A DNA stretch of 64,000 bases, from the NCBI GenBank assembly GCA_947359465.1, contig OX375874.1, positions 95,303,172-95,367,171 of the forward strand. Direction: 5' to 3'. Of this stretch, positions 1 through 15,000 are shown piece by piece; the stretch's first letter is position 1; each line of letters starts with the position of its first letter. The translations under genes were made by a program, and so were the position numbers. The notes beneath the pieces are model-generated. The model ran no database searches, was not told where the DNA came from, and saw only the letters and a list, made by a program, of their open reading frames with translations. This stretch comes from Metellina segmentata (taxonomy: Eukaryota > Arthropoda > Arachnida > Araneae > Tetragnathidae).

Positions 1-3000
1 TCATTTGCTGTTGTTTGGTTAATTACCTTATGTGTGTTTCTTAGAAATATAATGAAACCAAATAGAAAGGTATTGTAAAGTTTAATTTTTTATAATGTTT
101 CTATTTATATTTTCTATCTATTATTTATTTACTTAATATCTTTTATTTCTCAGCAGTCTCTTCTAGAAGATAAAGCTCATACTAAAGAAAAGTCATGTGA
201 TGTTATTTTTGGTACTCAAACTGGAAATGCTAAAGTAAGTTGAGCTATGAAAATTATTACATTTTTAAGTTTGTGTATGTCATTAACTTCAATTACCTAT
301 ATTAGGAAGTTGATAAAAAATTTTTATCAACAACTGAAAAGTTGTAAATGTTTGCAGCGTCATGAGAATAAAGTACATAACATCATAGGCGTAACAAAGG
401 TTGGTCCTCCCGAAAAGTATCGACTATTCCCCAGTAAAAAGTGGGAAGAATAAATTAATTATTAATAATAAATTATGTTAAGAAATATTCATTCATTCAT
501 TAACACTTGATTTTTTTTAATCACAATTTTTTTTATTTATATAATATCAGGGCTCCTAACACATCACCTTTTTCACATTTTGTCACCTTTTCTGGGGTTT
601 TAAGTTCTGAAATTCTATTTGGTGAAGAAAAATTTTTGGTGCACAATTTAAAAAAATTCATATTTCCTTTTTTTTTAAAAACACGGTTTGTACGAATTCA
701 ATTTTGAAATGCGCGCTACGTTTCACCGCAAGAATGGATTCAAAAACGTATTGTTTCAATTGTAAAAGGTTACTTAACCAGATCGAAACATTAAATGTGG
801 TTTTCTTTAAATAATTTTTTCAATCGTAACTTTTACATTTTCGCAATACAAATTTTGGCGCGTTTGACGAAGATATTGATTACGAACACAGGAAGAGCTA
901 TTTATCTCGATTTATAGAAAAGATACAACTTGAATGAGTACTTAGTTGTCTTAATTTACTGCTTTATATAAATAGCAGCTTAAAAATAGGATGAATATTT
1001 AATTGTATTCGATGTAAGAGTTTATACAACAAAGGGGATAGTAATTTAATTTTAATTCTGAGATAACGTATACCGACAACGGTCCATTTAATTTTTCATG
1101 TGTGCCAAATGTCTTTACAATAAAGCTAAATTGAAACATTCAATTTTGAAGTGATTTTATATATTTTAATCTTGAAGTTATGTATATATTTTAATCTTGA
1201 AGTTATGAATATATTTTAATCTTTATATATTTTAATCTTGAAATTATTACTATTTTTATCGAAATTTTTATATTATGGACAGAAATTATCTGTGCGATCT
1301 TCCTGTTTTTGACATAAACTGTTTTTTGGTCATTCTTAGATTGTTTTTAGCTCAGCACAATTCTCACGTTTCGTCGTGGGTTTTAATAAGATTATTGTTG
1401 AAACATTATCCAGTACTTTATAGCAGACGTCTTCCCATGCATTTTCATGTAGAATTTTTATCTTTTTTCAGCTGTAATGTTTTATCCCATAGCACTGATC
1501 TTATTTATACCTATTTCCAAAAAATTAAATCGAAATACCTAATTTCTTTATTTTAACATTCAGTTTTGTGAACAAAATTTTAAATCCTTCCTTATTCAAG
1601 TTTCTGTGTTTGACATGTCATTTAAAAAGCCACCATTTCCATGCTATCGATGCAAAATTACAATTAAGAGGGGGAAAAATTCGAATTATTTTTCTCTTTA
1701 ATTGTTAAATACAATTCTGAAAAGTGAATAGGAAAAACCCTGTTATCAGTTCTTCCCGATTTATAGAACTGTATTTCCGTTTCGAATAAGTTTTTATGTT
1801 TTAAATTCTTATTTAGGTAATTTAACATAATTTTTAAATTTACCTTTCAGACAAAGAAAGATTTTTTGATACCTTAAACTAATATAAATTTTAGATCTAT
1901 ACGTGTTATTTTCCTATTGTATTTACAAACAATATTGCACTTCTGACCTCAAATTAAATTTTTCTGTGTTTACTCTAAACCTTATCTTAATTTTCATCAA
2001 GTAATTAGGTATATTAAGTAGTGTACCTACTTATCCCCACCAATAAAATACTTAAATGATAGCACACGTCAATCAATTTAACTACAATTACTATCCGAAA
2101 CAAAGACTAATCCACCACCCTTATCTCTTTCGGGGCATTTGTAGCACAAATGGAACCACCAATTGTATAACAACTGGAGAATATTTCAACAAAAATTTGA
2201 TTAAAACCCATGACAAAGGGTGAGAATTATGCTAAACTAAAAACAATCTAAGAATGACCAAAAAACTGTTTATATCAAATACCGGAATAACGCTAAGAGA
2301 ATTTCTGTCTATATAATTTTAAAATTTTGATAAAAATAATAATAACATTAACTGTAAGATTAAAATATAAATTCTACGAAAATAAGCTCACAGTAAATTA
2401 AGTTCAGTAAATCAGGCTAATAAGTTCATTTTCAAAAACCATATTGAGTTCAATTTAACACAGGATCTGAAAAATGAATGAAAATTGAAACTTATTTTTC
2501 ACCATTTCATGTTAAAGACATTAAAAAGTAACTTTGAATTGAATATTTAAATTTAGCTTTATTTTAAAGACATTTGCCATGCATGAAAAATTAAACGGAC
2601 CATTGTCGGTATATGCTATGTCAGAAATAAATTTTACCTACGATCCCCTTCGCTGTAAATTCTTCAAAACATCGATTCCGATTAAGTATTCATCCTATTT
2701 TAAGTTGCTATTTATATAAATATATTATCTATAAATCGAGATAAATAGCCCTGTGTTCGTAATCAATATCTTCGTCAAATGCGGCTAAATTCGTGTTGCG
2801 AAAATATAAAACTTACAATTGAAAAATTTTCTATTCAAATTAAATCTGATTTAAGGTATGTATCTGGTGCAAAATTTTCCGCAGATTTGAAATTCTTTGA
2901 AATTTTTAATCGAATACTAATGAGCGCGAAGATATAAATTTGGACTAGACAGTTAGAAACCTTTTTGTTTTGATCACAATTGACTTAATCAATCTTTGAC

Positions 3001-6000
3001 TTAAAATCACATGTAAGATATCGAACTAGGGTAAAATTTTCCGCAAATTTCAAATCCGTTGAAGTTTTTACTCTATATTAAACGAGCGTGAAGATATAAA
3101 ACTTGGATTGGAGAGTAAAAGAGCTGTTTTGTTTTGCTCTTATATAAAATAGACAACGACTGTCGTTTGCTCTAGTGACCATAAAAGACAGGAAAACGGA
3201 TAATTCTGTCGTATCGCGAGTAGATCGAACTGTGTGCAAGCTCTCATACTCTTCTTCATGCCACCAAAAGAATTTATGGTATGTCATTTTATCGCCCGAC
3301 CGAAATCGATGTGTGTGCAAGTAGCCTTACGGAAATGGCCGAAAGAAGCAGCAAACTGAAACGCAGCTGAACTGGCCTCTCCTCCTGAGGACGGCTTTTC
3401 CCCAGGAGGAGAGGTCATGCATTTAGTATCTTTGTCATCACATGTTGCAGTTTCTATTGTGGGTCTGATTATGTCTAGAAGGTTTAAATATGTTGCATTT
3501 AAATTCTGAAAGGACTTCGGAATCTTCAATATGTATAATAATTTACACTCGAAGGTGTCTTCGGCAGAGTTTTTAAGGGTATACATCATCAACCTCTCTC
3601 ACATTCTAAGTGCTCGAACCTCCCCATCGAGAACCCCGACATTCCTGTCTACAGAACGGAGGCTATTCACGCGCTGCTCTCTTGTGGCACAAAAATGAGG
3701 GGATGGAAATCTTAATGGACTTCAGCCGTTTCTTCAGAAGTTTGAAATCTGAAAGATTCCGACCCCTTCTGTAAGCCAGAGATTGCAAACGTTTTGGCTG
3801 TCTCAGTATCCAGAGGGTTAAATATTGAAAGAACGTTGCGAACGTATTGAAAATCGCAATCTGTTATCATCAAAGTTGATTTTTAAAAACTCTTGAGCTT
3901 TTTTAGTGAAAGTCAGTCTTTAAAAAAATAAACAACTCATTACTTTCCAACCGAAAAAAGGAACTAATTGACATTGGGACATGTAATATTCACATAATAC
4001 ATAATGCTTTTCTTAAAGGTCTAAAAGAGTTAGGGGAAGATGTATCTGAACTAGTTTTTACTATTCACAGATTTTTTTTTAATCAGTGGCCTAAGCGTTG
4101 GTCAACATACAAACAAATTCAAGAAGGCTTGAAACTTCCCACTCAATATTTCATCAAGAAGGTGTCTAAGCCTAAAGCCAGCTGCTGAAAGGTTGCTTGA
4201 GCAGTGAATTACAGTGTGAAAGTATTTCCTTGACTACATTCCAATAAAGAAGCCAAACATGATACAGAGACCAGGCTACAAAAAAAATTATTCAAATACT
4301 TAGAAGAGAAATTATGAAGGCTGAGGTGATATTTGTCGTATCAAGTGCAAGTATATTTAATTGTGTGACCGAATTTCCTCAGAAAAAGGAACCTCTAATA
4401 CATAACCTTCATTTTCAACCTTAATTGTTGACAAGAACAATTTTGGGTAGGATCTATACAAAGAGGAATTTATTTGATATTTGAAAATGGATAAATTAGA
4501 AGATATATGTCCTCAGAAACAGAAGCCTCTGGCTGATATTGTGATTGGAGAGTGCTACAGAATGTGAAAGAGAAGGAAAGGAATTTCTTTTTTCTAAGGG
4601 CTCAGAAGCATTTCATTGCCAGTGTTAACTATCTTTTGAAGAAGTCCTCCTTCAGTTCATCTCTCCTTAAAAGTTAATCCTGTCTTGGTCCTCTCAAGAG
4701 ACACAGTGGTGAGAGTGTTCGACAAGTATTAAAAGTTGCAAGAACAATTCCATGGGATGTCCAGACAGACATACTACTGGATGAGTGGAAATTACTCCAA
4801 AAAGAATTTGAGTAAGAAGGATCTAGAATGAAGCTTATCGATGTTTACTGGAACCAGTTCTTCAGATTGCGAGACATTAGTGGTGTGGATCCTAAATACC
4901 CAGTTGTGTCAAAGCTAGTGAAGGCTACTCTGTCACTTTCTCATTGTAGTGCTGACATTGAATGTGGCTTCTCAGCCTCAGGAAGAGCTTTACAGGAGAC
5001 AGAGCATCAGTGTCAGAATGCACACTCAATGCATTGATGACGGTTAAAAGTAGCTTGCCAAATTTTGACAATCAACCTTATTTGGTGCCAATCACATCAA
5101 AGCTATTGGATATGGGAAGGGTTGCATATAAAGCCTACAATGCCTATTTAGAAGATATAAAACGTAAGGCACAAGAAAAATTAGAGGACAGAAAAGAAAA
5201 AGATAGACTGGAAGCAGAGAGAAAAAAATTTTAAGCTGCTGGCAAAGAAAAGAAAGGCGATAGAAGAAGAAGAATGAAAACTAAAAATTATGCGTACAGA
5301 AGAGGATGAGGCGTTGGACAGTGCTTCAAAATTATTAAAAAAAGCCAATGATAGGCTCAAGAAGGCAATAAAAAATAAAGATTTTAAGGAAGCAGCACTT
5401 GGTCAGGCAATGATTGAAGGAGCGGCAAAAGTCTCATGATGCTGGTCAGCAAAGACAGACTTTAAAAAATGCATATTCTTCTATTGAGAAGAAAAATACA
5501 AAATTAATTTCTTACTTAAAAAAAAATGAGACATAATCGTTTAAAGAAAAGAAAGAAATTCTTCAAGCTGTCTAAAAAATAAACGAATAAAAAAAATCCC
5601 AATTACGATTTTTTATTTTTATGTCAATATTTTTAAATGAATAAAATAAAAATATCCTTCCAAAAAAAGAAAAGATACGGATGGCTGTGGAGGATCTTTT
5701 TATTTTCTATCTTTATACTTGGAATATATTTAGCATTATTGTTATTTGTCACTTTTTTTTTTCCGCTCGATTTGTCACTTTTTTCTGCTTGATTAGTCAC
5801 CTTTTTGGTTCAATTAGTCACTTTTATCACCTTTTTAGACCTTGAAACCTGTTAGGAGCCCTGTAATATTTACCAGATGGCTATATGGTGAATTTTAAAA
5901 CTTAAAATACATTTTAATTAATTATTAAAATGTCAATTTTTTTTGTAAAAGTTTTGATTTTTCTGAACTGAGATTTAAATTTGATTTGCTTTTAGCACAT

Positions 6001-9000
6001 CGGTAAAAATTATCTCGATTTTGACTCTGCCGCCTATGAGTACTCATAATTTTTTTTTAAAGTGTATTTACGATACTTGTGAATAACTAAATGCAACTAT
6101 AATATTAATGAGATAAAGACATGAAATCATTCATTAGTGTTGGCAGAAACTTAATAGCGATATCACTGTTGTAATATCAACAAAAAGAAAAATCACTTAT
6201 ATTTTCCACAGAAACATTTCTATTGAATTTTTTAAGTAAAATAGTCATCTCTCGAAAATCTTATTTAAATTCTAACATAATTGCATTAAATATGTATTAT
6301 CTTTAAACCGCACAATAATGCTTTTGCAATGATATTTTTAACACTCAAACATTTGCTAAAGAAATGTACAGAAGATGTGCTACGTTCTCCTGTGTGTAAC
6401 AAAATGAATCAACAATACTTGAGATGACACAAGGAAAGAAATAGCCAAGGAATCCCATACTGCTTTTCTAACACGTTTAATGAAGCTGAATGATTTCAGA
6501 GCTAAATGGCCAATCAAGCCACTCTAAAGAGCCCGTTAAGAAATTTAGACCTAATGATATGCAGGCTGTTAAGAAACCATAATTATAAAGTGAATCTAGT
6601 AGAACTTAATTCGTAATAAATAAGTATATGTCGTAAAGGAAATGAACCACCAAAGATCTCTCTATTCATTGACGAGTAAGTATTAAAAATCCGTTTGCGC
6701 AGATCCTTGTAGTACTCAAAGGCATAGGTGACCAGGGTTGATGAATAAGGGGGTTCAGTACCAAGAAGTATGGACTGTACACCAATAAAAAGTGGAAGCA
6801 TATGGAGACCTCTTGAGGAAATTTTTGTATTTTATATTAAAAATCACATACATATTAATAAATTTTTTTCGTAGTATATACAAGGGCTATTCAATAAAGA
6901 ATGATAAAAAATTATTTTCTGTACTAATCCTCCAAATTTTTATGGTTTTTCTCAAAATACTCCCCATTACATGCAATGCACTTATCCCACCTCTTTTCCA
7001 GTCTTCAACCACATGCTGGAAGCCATTTTTTGACAGGTCCTTCAGAATCGCCTAAGCAACCTTTACCATTGCCTGTAATGATGGAAATATGGATTATTTA
7101 ATGAATGGAATATGATATGGAAAACCGCTTTTCCCAGAGGTGTTTCTTCAAATTCGGGAAAAGAAAAAAATCGCATGGTGCTAAATCAAGATTATATGGA
7201 GGGTGGGGAACACACATGACTCACCCCATAATCTTCCTGTAGCAACACATAGACTCGAGCTGACGATTTTTCAAGGCGAAAATAAAATTTCAAAGCAGTG
7301 TGTTGCACTTTGCGTGTCACATCCATTTTTGCCGTAGGCGAAAGTAAAACTAGTCTTTTTTGGCCGGCTGCCAAGGCTTCGGCAATGACGTCATGACCGG
7401 GAAACTTGCGCTATCTATTCTCCTCTTTTCCAGCTACACATTCAATATACATTTTATTTTTCTTGATTTTTTAATCAAGTTTTAAAAAATTATAATTTTT
7501 TATTGAATATCCCTTGTAGATAAAATTATCAAATATTTTGCATCTTGCAAACGTTAGCTTTTGTCTTTTGTACTCTAACTTTGATTTTGTAAAAACTTTG
7601 TACTCTAAATTTTGATTTTAAAATGCTTGTCAATTTTGTTTTCTAGAGATTTGCAGAAGAATTAAAACATGTTTTGACAGATGCTAGGTGGGTGGTATCT
7701 CTCCAAGACATGAAAGATTTGAAAGAACCTGAGGAATATTTGCAACTGCAGGTATTGTTTATTCTATATATATATGGACATCATCAGAAGTCAGATAAAA
7801 AAAAATCAAAAATAAATTTAAATATAAAATATCTCTCAGTAGAAGCAGTCCCTTTTGAAGAAGTATTTGTTAATTAAAAGGACAAACAAGTATGAGATAA
7901 AATATTCATGTTTTTCCAAGTACAATACAAAGTCCAAAATCCGGATATTTTGCTAACCAGCGTTTTTTGTTTTGTTTTCTCACTTTTTTTCATCTAAGTG
8001 AATATTTTTAAAGAACAAAGAATTAAACCTGGACCTAATTGATGAAACAACGCAAAATAACGGATATATTTGAAATAAATACCACACAGAAAAATTGGAA
8101 GATTTGCAAGTAAAATTTGTTAAATTGTAATAAAAAGGATTTTTCCTTTTTAAAAATTATTTCTATTTATATATCTGCTATTTTACTATTGCAATCGCAA
8201 AATTCGCGCACTGGGGAGTTGGGTTAAAGGTTTTTTTGACAAAAAAAATGCAAATAATCCAGAATGGCAGAGGTCTGGAGGATTCCGGATTTGTACTTCG
8301 TACTGTATTTCAAAATTGTATTCCAAGCACACAAAAAGCGTAACATAAGAATATGAAGCTTTTCTCTATGAACAGCATAGAATAAGTGTTTTAATATTCC
8401 CCAGAACAAGCAAATTGTGTGAAATTTCAACCTTGCCATAAAAAGACATAATTATCAAAATAGCTTTTCGCTTCAATCCATAATCTATTTTGTGTATATA
8501 CTCACTCAATTATCAGGTAGGGGAATTAACTTTAACCTTTCAATTTCATAAATACATAATAGTTAGGCTAGCTGTATAAAGAATTCCTATGAATCAATGC
8601 ATACAATTTTCCAATTAAATTTAGGTAATTAAAAATTAATCAACGTATTACATAAGACAAAATGAAAATATTAAAATTCCTAACTATAAAAATTTATGCA
8701 CATGATCAAGAGTGATATGCTCTTGTGATACTGCAGAAAACTTTTCATTCTGAGTAAGTGTCTTTATTTTTTCATAAACAGTCTACTTAACTTATTTGAA
8801 TAAAATAGCATGCACCTTGTTCGTTTATTTCATTTTCAATATTAGGCAGCTTAAATTTTGATTTATTAATGATTTTTTTTTAATGGAAATCACTTGGTTT
8901 AATTCGGCATAACCTGGTGTAAAATAAAATAAAAATATCATTTAAGGATTTTTTTGCCATTTTTCTCTTTTATTTTAAGTATGACATGTGAACATTTTTA

Positions 9001-12000
9001 TTTTGCTTGTCAAATTAATTTAAAAATAGCTTGTTGAATGTTACACATAATTATAACTTTGTTAACTTTCTGCTTCTAATTTAAGGTAAAGCATGTTCAT
9101 GTTTCCATTTTAAATAACAGGATAAATTATAAATACTTTAGAAAGTAAGGCAAACCCTTTTCTAGTATCTTGTAATTTAGTTTTTAATATAAGAAATGAA
9201 AAATATTTTTCTTACTAGGCATCAAAGCAAAGGCTCTGTATCTTTATTATTTCAACTTATATTGATGGCCTTCCTCCTGATAACTGTAAATGGTTCTGCA
9301 AGTGGTTAAAGGAAGCATCCTGTGATTTTCGTCTCTCCAGCTCTTCATTGAAAGGCTTAAAATTCACTGTATTTGGTCTTGGAAATTCAGTATATGAAGA
9401 TAATTTTAATAAGGTATGTTATTTACTTCTCTCAGCAATTATAGATTTTTTTTATTTTCAGTACACACTAAATCTAACTCATCATTAAAGGTAAACATTG
9501 CTATTTAAATATCAGCAATATTATAGGGATCTTATATAATTAAGTTTTAAAACAGCAAGACTTTTCTTTAGTATATATTTGTCATTTTTATATGAAACAT
9601 CCAGGATAAAATTCATATTCTGAAATCCTGAGGTGTTGCAATGGCTTAGTGGGTTTGCCCATTGTGCCTTGCATCTTTTGAGTTCTATAGACAGTGCAAG
9701 TTCAATTCCTTGTTCTGTGTCAGTAAAGATTTCCTTGTGTGTAGACATCAAAGTATATTTTCCTCTTGTGTCATAAAACTCTACCGACCAATCTGAAATC
9801 CTGAATTGATTAATACAGTAGAACTCCAATTATCTGGATCAATTGGGACCAGACCCCATTCAAATAATCAAATATCTGGATAATTGAATAATTCATAAAA
9901 AAGGGATATTTCTTAGTTTAAAAAATTTATTTTGCTTTAGTATGAAATGAAATTTAATGACTATAAAAACAATTTTGTTTACAGTTTGTACTTACATACT
10001 GTATTATAATATATCATTGCTTGAACATATCAGTCTGTTGTTTCACTGTCGTTGCTTGTTTCTGTGCAGCCAAGTCTCGCATATGCTTGACGTTGAGTAG
10101 CTGTAGATGGTCGCACTCAGACTGCCGCTCCATACATTTTAACACTGTATCAAGGCGCTCAAACGACTTTCTAGCAGTTGAGTAAAATGTCGTCTTCATC
10201 AATGAATTCTTCTCTCACACTTTGAATGAGTTCATCGTGACTGAGAACTTGGAATCCAGGGTTTGAATCCACACACAACAGCCACTTGCATACGTCCTCT
10301 GCACTGCACTCGGAACATGCAGGAATTTTCACTATGATGTTTCTAATGTCCTCAAGTGACACGTCATCTTTGTTTTTATCATTCACGGATAAGAAACTTA
10401 AAATGCGGATTTAGCTAATTTCTCTTTTTTTAAAGCAATCAGGATAACTGGAGTTCTATTGTACTTAAAATTTCACCCAAGCAGGAATTTTTTAATAAAT
10501 ATTTGAAAACAATCACAAAATTAATAGATCTTGTTTAATGCACATAAAAGGACTGACATGTATTCAAAGGCATGTTTCCTGTCTTTTTCAATTAATGTTT
10601 AGTACAGAATCATTTGTCCTTTCTGTAGGTCGCTATGGAAATGAATCAAGAACTTGGAAAATTAGGTGCATCACAAATTTCTCCATTAGTGAAAGCTGAT
10701 GAAAATGATTCAGAATGTTGTAAGTTATGGATATTTTTAAAATATAGATGTTTTCGATAATGTTTTTAATCTTAATCTATTGGACAGGCTTACAGAATAC
10801 TTAAAACCTAATTTAGCTCCAAAGAAACATCCCAGAAAATGCCAATACATACTTACCCAATCACCACTCTGAAGCTACATGTCTTAACTTTTTATAAAGC
10901 TTTCTTTAAACATACTATGTGTCCGTGCACTGTAGATATTTCAAATGTTATAAACTTACTATTGTAACTTATTTGTAGCAGTTCTCTATGCAAATAAAAT
11001 TCAGTTGTATTTATTTATTGAAATGCCTGACTTATTGAATATTAGTCATCATGGTATTACAGGAGTGAACTACTTAATATTACCCGGTTCACATTACACC
11101 TCACATACATTTAAGGCACAACCTGTTTGTAGATAGGCCACACATTTATTTGAGATGGACAAACATCCATGCCAGAAACCTTTTGATCTATAAACCAGTA
11201 CCCTGACCACCAGACCAATTGATCGACTGTTCTTTCAACTTTGTATCCTTTTAGTAATTTTGAGTTCAATTAGCAGATTTCAGCAGCTAATCCAAGTGAT
11301 TAAACAACATGTATATATTCTTTATTCTATTGAAAAAATATTTTGTGATAGAAATCTGATGATTGAATAATGCCAATCAAACTCTACATTTCAGCTTTAG
11401 AAGAAAGCTTTTTCAAGTGGAGGGACAATTTATTGAGAATTTTAAATAAAGATAATGGTGTAAATACAGAAAGTCTACCAGAGGTTAGTTTCATTTTTCA
11501 TTTTGACGTATAAATGTATTTTATTTTACTATATACCAGCTTCTTTTCTTTTTTTTTTTGTAGGAAGAGTCATGTGAGAGTAGTAGCGATGAGGAGGAGA
11601 TAATGGATTTAGAAGAATTGGGAACTGCTTTTAGCGCTGCAAAATCTCAGGTTAGTTAGAAGTTTTAAAAATACATCTCTTGAAAGTGTAGTTCACGGAT
11701 TCTTTGGTGTCCGTGAAAAGGTTTTAGGGATACATGGAAAACATGCAATATTTCACTAGCGAAAACAACTTCTAGGAAAAATAAAATATTCCATCATTTT
11801 CTCTAAATTTTCAATTTTATAATCTTAAATAATTAAGACATTCTATTCATTTTATTTGAAATAGACATGTTGTGAAGTCAAGAAGGATATTTAATATTAA
11901 AATTAGATATTAAACCAAACATTGCTAGTTTCATTCATTGTTGACATTAGATTTAACATATATATTTTGATGTCCTTAATAGAATAAATTTGTAAGTTAA

Positions 12001-15000
12001 AAGTCTTTGGGTTTTAATACATTTTAATTAATAAATAAGAGTTTGTATATAATACTTACTTTATTTCAGAACTCTCGTTTTTCTCTTTCAGAACTTTAAA
12101 TTGTCATCACTAATCCTTAATGGGAAGTTTTAATGTTTTATAATCTATTTAGCAAAGGTCTAAATTTTTTAGTCCCAATATTAAAGTGAAGAATAAAGAT
12201 CACCTCAGCCTTAAGCAGGGCCTCATCTGTTCCATTTAATTTTATAATCTTGAGAGGGGGGGGGTGATTTATTTTTATTTTAAAGGCTTACCTTGAATTG
12301 AAAAGTTTGGGAACCACTATGCTTAAACTGCATTCTATGCAGCTGTTTCTAAATCATGCAAATTTTTGCTCTTTGTGCCATAAAAATCCCTACTAACCAG
12401 TTCTGTAGTGCATGAAGTATTCCTCTTAATTTCTCAGTTAAATTATATCATTTTGAAGAACTGCAATATTTTCTAAATGGAGCAAATATAATATTTTTAG
12501 TATATAAGTATCCATATAAGTATAAGCATTTAAGTATCCATATTTAATTTCATGTTTGGGAAAAAGAGGGTGATTTAAAAATAAAACTTAATTTTTGTAA
12601 ATAAAGAATTATAAATGAATGGTGCTGGCCTGTAAAGCAGTAGCATTTGAATTGGTTTATTTGTCTGTTGCGTGCAGTTTTTGCTCTGCAATGATGCATC
12701 TAAAATATAAAATAAGAATTTGCTTCTAATTATTCAAATACTTCTATACCTGAAAATAAATGTTCCTTCATATACCCCTTAAGTTATTACTACAAATAAT
12801 GGTTTTTAACAAGATAAATGTGTATAGTTATGTTCTAAAATTCTTTGTGAAGTCAATGTTATGTATTTTAGGTAAAGGAGAAACCAGAACTTAAGGAAAT
12901 GATTACTCCTATTTTACGTCAATCTCTTACTAAGCAAGGATACAAACTATTAGGAAGCCATTCAGGTGTCAAATTGTGTCGTTGGACAAAATCTATGCTA
13001 CGTGGCAGGGGTGGCTGTTATAAGCACACTTTCTATGGCATTGAAAGTCATAGATGCATGGAGACCACTCCAAGCTTAGCTTGTGCTAATAAATGTGTAT
13101 TCTGTTGGAGGTAAAGAACATATATTATTTGTTATTCTTATTCCAATATTCTGGTAAAGCTGAAATATACATAACTTTGCCTTAGATTTTGACTTAGTTA
13201 AAAATATTTATGTATGTATTATTTTTTAATAGGCATCACACTAATCCTGTAGGAACTGAATGGAAATGGAAAATGGACGACCCTGATGAAATCGTTGAAC
13301 TTGCTTTAAAAAACCATTACAACATGATTAATGAATTTAAAGGTTTGAAATAGTTTTACTTGCATTCTTTAAATTTTAATTCTCTTTAAAATAAAATTCT
13401 GTCATATTTCGTATCACATAAATCCATGTTGATAAAGGAGTGTAGTTTACTTACCTTTTAGATTTGACCTTCTAAAAGTTATCTCAAAGTAATAATTGGG
13501 TTTTTAAATGAGGAATATGAAATCCAAATTTTTTTATGCTTATTTCATTTTTAATTATCGAACTGGATAAAAATCTATTATTTCAAATACGATTTTTACA
13601 TGTGCATTGATAAGGTATTTTTTAATTCTTCTGTTCCTAATTATTTATAGTTGGCATTTTCTAGGTTCTATAAAAATTATTAAAATTTATGGTCAAAATC
13701 CTGTACATAAAATATAATACAGCATAATTATTTTATTGTGGTACTTGCAAAACACGGTTTTTCCTGTTTGTAACTTATAAATACTTATCTTCTATTGGTT
13801 TCAATCATTTTTATGTATATTTTAATTATTGTTCAACTTTTTTTATATCAGCATATATGTAACAAGTTATGCATTGTGAATATGTATGTTTTAGGTGTCC
13901 CAGGAGTTAAATCTGAAAAATTGGTGGAAGGCATGACAGTTAAACATTGTGCTCTATCCTTAGTTGGTGAGCCCATAATGTATCCTGAAATCAATAAATT
14001 GATAAAACTGTTGCACGAAAAAAGCATATCAACATTTCTAGTTACAAATGCTCAGTTTCCAGAAGCTATTCAGAGTTTGGAACCTGTTACTCAGTTATAC
14101 GTTTCAGTTGATGCTAGCAATGAATCAAGTCTGAAAAAAATTGATCGTCCACTCTTTAAAGATTTCTGGAGCCGTTTTATTGACAGCTTGAAAGCTTTGT
14201 CATCTAAAGTGAGTTACAATTCAATTCCTTTTTTCATACATAATTGTCTGCACTCTTTTTAACTGATATTTACAATTCATTGAGATTAACTACCTTGCCA
14301 ATACTTGAAACATACAATTATAAGAATCATTTAGCATGTTAACTGTTCCATTTTCTATCACATTTAATAAATCATGTTTGCACGTTGGCAGGAAAAAATA
14401 CCAACATACTATTGTACAAATTTACCATTAAAGCAACTCTTAAAATTATGTAATTACAAATATTTTATCAAATTTTAAAATTCCATATATGTGAACCTTA
14501 GGATTTTCTCCATAAAAAATGTACAGATAAAAATGATCCTCTTTAAATTCATGTGTTAATATAAAAATAATATTCCTACAATATTTAAAAGCAGGCATGG
14601 GAGATTGGTGTTAAAGACATGATGCAAAATCCACAGATGTTAATTTAAAATGTTTTGATTCTCATGTTTATGCCATTCCTATCAAAATTTAAAGAATGTA
14701 ATATCCCAAAACTTGATGCTATAAGAAAAAAACTGAAAATTGACCTACTTGTCAATTTTTATTCTAAGATATGGGATGGCGTAAAATTTTCATCCAGCAT
14801 GCTGTTTTGTGAAACATTATTGCAGCTCTAAGGATGTAATACCATGCTTCGATTGAAGATAGTAATAAATAGAGATCAAGTAGTTCTTGGAAGAGTTAGT
14901 TACCTAGAAAAATTGAATCCAAAAACCTGTACTGTGGTGCTTGCTGATTGGTCAGTCAAGGTATGGCTAGTTGAATTAACGATTTAAAGTAGTGGCTTTC

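Larger units (their letters stand above)
548..5863 (+). mobile_element. hAT-like DNA transposon, copy 1 (decayed, with internal insertions) in TYW1 intron 2
   Basis: Ends are inverted: CAGGGCTCCTAAC at 548-560 and its complement at 5851-5863; just outside lie TAATAT (542-547) and TAATAT (5864-5869), a likely partial target duplication. About 230 bp inside the left end and most of the right half match copy 2 at 32332-35184, which is in the opposite orientation. Copy 1 is 2.46 kb longer, mainly because a foldback and related repeat (about 779-3400) replaces about 0.5 kb present in copy 2. The hAT assignment rests on the C-terminal coding remnant and is tentative. Confidence 0.75.

Noticed and set aside
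13795..13894. An N-terminal extension of the TYW1 exon 10 frame as a separate gene start
   Set aside because: Acceptor AG at 13893-13894 keeps the TYW1 phase; the upstream hydrophobic codons are intron sequence.
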